Shown here: one piece after another, positions 58,755 to 60,000 of the stretch
How the letters are laid out: each line of letters opens with the position of its first letter
Numbering within the stretch: the first letter of the stretch is position 1
DNA from: Hydractinia symbiolongicarpus
Taxonomy: Eukaryota; Cnidaria; Hydrozoa; Anthoathecata; Hydractiniidae
NCBI RefSeq assembly: GCF_029227915.1
Contig: NC_079881.1
Location: forward strand, 8,744,001-8,804,000
DNA length: 60,000 nucleotides
Reading direction: 5' to 3'
The notes under the pieces: model-generated
Told to the model about the DNA's origin: nothing
Database searches by the model: none
Seen by the model: only the letters and a program-made list of their open reading frames with translations
Made by a program: the position numbers and the translations under genes

Positions 58755-60000
58755 TTTATTAGAGAATTTTGCAGTTTTATATTCCATTACCATTTTTTTG
58801 TCAAGAAACTCAAATGACTCCTAGACTTATAGAAAAAGACTGTCTTTTTTTGCGAATGAGAATTTCAGAAAGCTTAAACCTGTGATAATCTTTTATAACA
58901 TATAATACATAACAGTCTCAAACTGCAATAACGTGCAAAAATATATGTTACAATCATTTTTGCCTGCATTATCCTTTGTCAGACTAATGGGAGTCATTTA
59001 TTACACTTTTTCCAGACCACCTTACATGTAATTTTTGCGCACTAAAACTTTCTCAAAATGATATAATTGCCAACCAAAAAATAATTTTGTAACTGAGATG
59101 CCAGCTCGTAAGAATTTCTAGCATTAATAAGTATATACCCAGGAAACAAAGTTTTTACATTAGAAATACATGCACTATAAATATTCGCAACCGATGATAC
59201 TTGAAGTGTTGTAAATATTTTATCCATGTACATAATTTGAAATACATCTAATCCGCTCTGCAAACACACGCAATAAGCATTTTGATTTTTACGATTAAAT
59301 CATTCCACCTACATACTATAAGTATGTTATAAATACAATACTAGGGAACTCTTTATCAATGCATTTTTGGGAACTAAAAAACACAAGAAAATTGCTATTT
59401 TCTAAACATGCGAGTATTATGTAATGAAAGATTTATGTATACATATTTTTACAAGAACTATCAAAATTCCACGGCAACAGAATGTTCGATCTTATATGCA
59501 AGTGGGCCAACCTATTGAAGAAGCACGTGAAATAAAATGATTCAAAACTAACAAAAAATGTCCAAAAAATTTGATAATGTAATGCAACATACAACTCTAA
59601 TTATCGCAACTTTTACCTTTTTTTAAGGAGAGGCAAACAAAAAATTATCTTGTGGTAGCCACAAAATAAATTTTAAGCGAGAGAAAAAAAATTTTGAACT
59701 CAAAATTCTAAAATCTACTAAGTAACTACTATAATAACAAATAAAAAACTATATTTTAAAATTAAGTATCTATATAGCTTCCTAGCAACATTTTTACAAA
59801 ATTTCCATTGCTGTTTTGGGTGAATATAAGTAGGTTTAGGATGTACTTACTAGTAAACATCAAAAAATTATATGATTCAAGATAACCAAAAATACTTTAA
59901 GTACTACAGCGAAACAGCATTTCATAACCTTTTTTTAAACTTCTTTAAACTGAAGAAATATTTGTCATGAACAACAACAATGTTTTTTCCACAACATGCT
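58755..60000. other. AT-rich end of the window
   Basis: I see no coding region. The minus-strand frame at 59042-59269 has no recognisable motif. Confidence 0.4.

Overview
The window is eukaryotic, AT-rich and transposon-rich. Genes are split by short GT-AG introns, intergenic DNA dominates, and tRNA-derived SINE, Helitron, pogo-like and retroelement debris is abundant. A secreted PAN/EGF/fibrinogen-like gene, transposon families familiar from cnidarians and a short TTAGGG tract suggest an invertebrate, most likely a cnidarian of hydrozoan type. This is an inference; no species can be named from the sequence.

Main content: five copies (R1-R5) of one receptor-like gene family that I do not recognise. 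The architecture is signal peptide, a cysteine-rich ectodomain encoded by three exons, a stalk plus one transmembrane segment on exon 4, and a tyrosine-rich cytoplasmic tail on exon 5. Where a boundary can be read it has a fixed intron phase (1-0-1-2). R1 (minus, 2805-4128) shows only the three ectodomain exons. R2 (minus, 8927-11989) is a pseudogene, but its tail holds three tandem docking cassettes. R3 (plus, 31927-35062) is complete and intact, 367 aa. R4 (plus, 40740-43592) is a decayed tandem duplicate. R5 (plus, 49520-52417) is intact except for one in-frame stop that removes most of the tail. R1-R3 form one subfamily and R4-R5 a second. Tail motifs (ITIM-like, YxxM, YxN, proline-rich) suggest SH2/SH3 signalling, so this looks like a small lineage-specific immune or recognition receptor cluster in birth-and-death evolution.

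The right end (55133-57121) carries a complete four-exon gene for a secreted PAN + EGF-like + fibrinogen-related protein of 346 aa.

The spacers are mobile DNA. 17244-20832 holds a broken Helitron-type transposon (USP-like protease, DUF6570-like region and RPA-like protein, with the Rep/helicase core missing). Short non-autonomous Helitrons with 5'-TC, 3' hairpin and CTAG ends, inserted between A and T, occur singly and head-to-tail (40268-40393, 44057-44543, 45867-46012, 58502-58754). A longer Helitron family with internal repeats occupies about 24203-26060, 26214-27119, 35411-36990 and 45200-45866, with a MITE and a tRNA-SINE nested inside copies. A LINE relic, a Penelope-like 3' fragment with a hammerhead-ribozyme-like motif, a pogo-like MITE and several minisatellites complete the picture. 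The stretches 4129-8926, 12000-14590, 27300-31900, 37000-40260 and 57130-58500 show no gene I can support.
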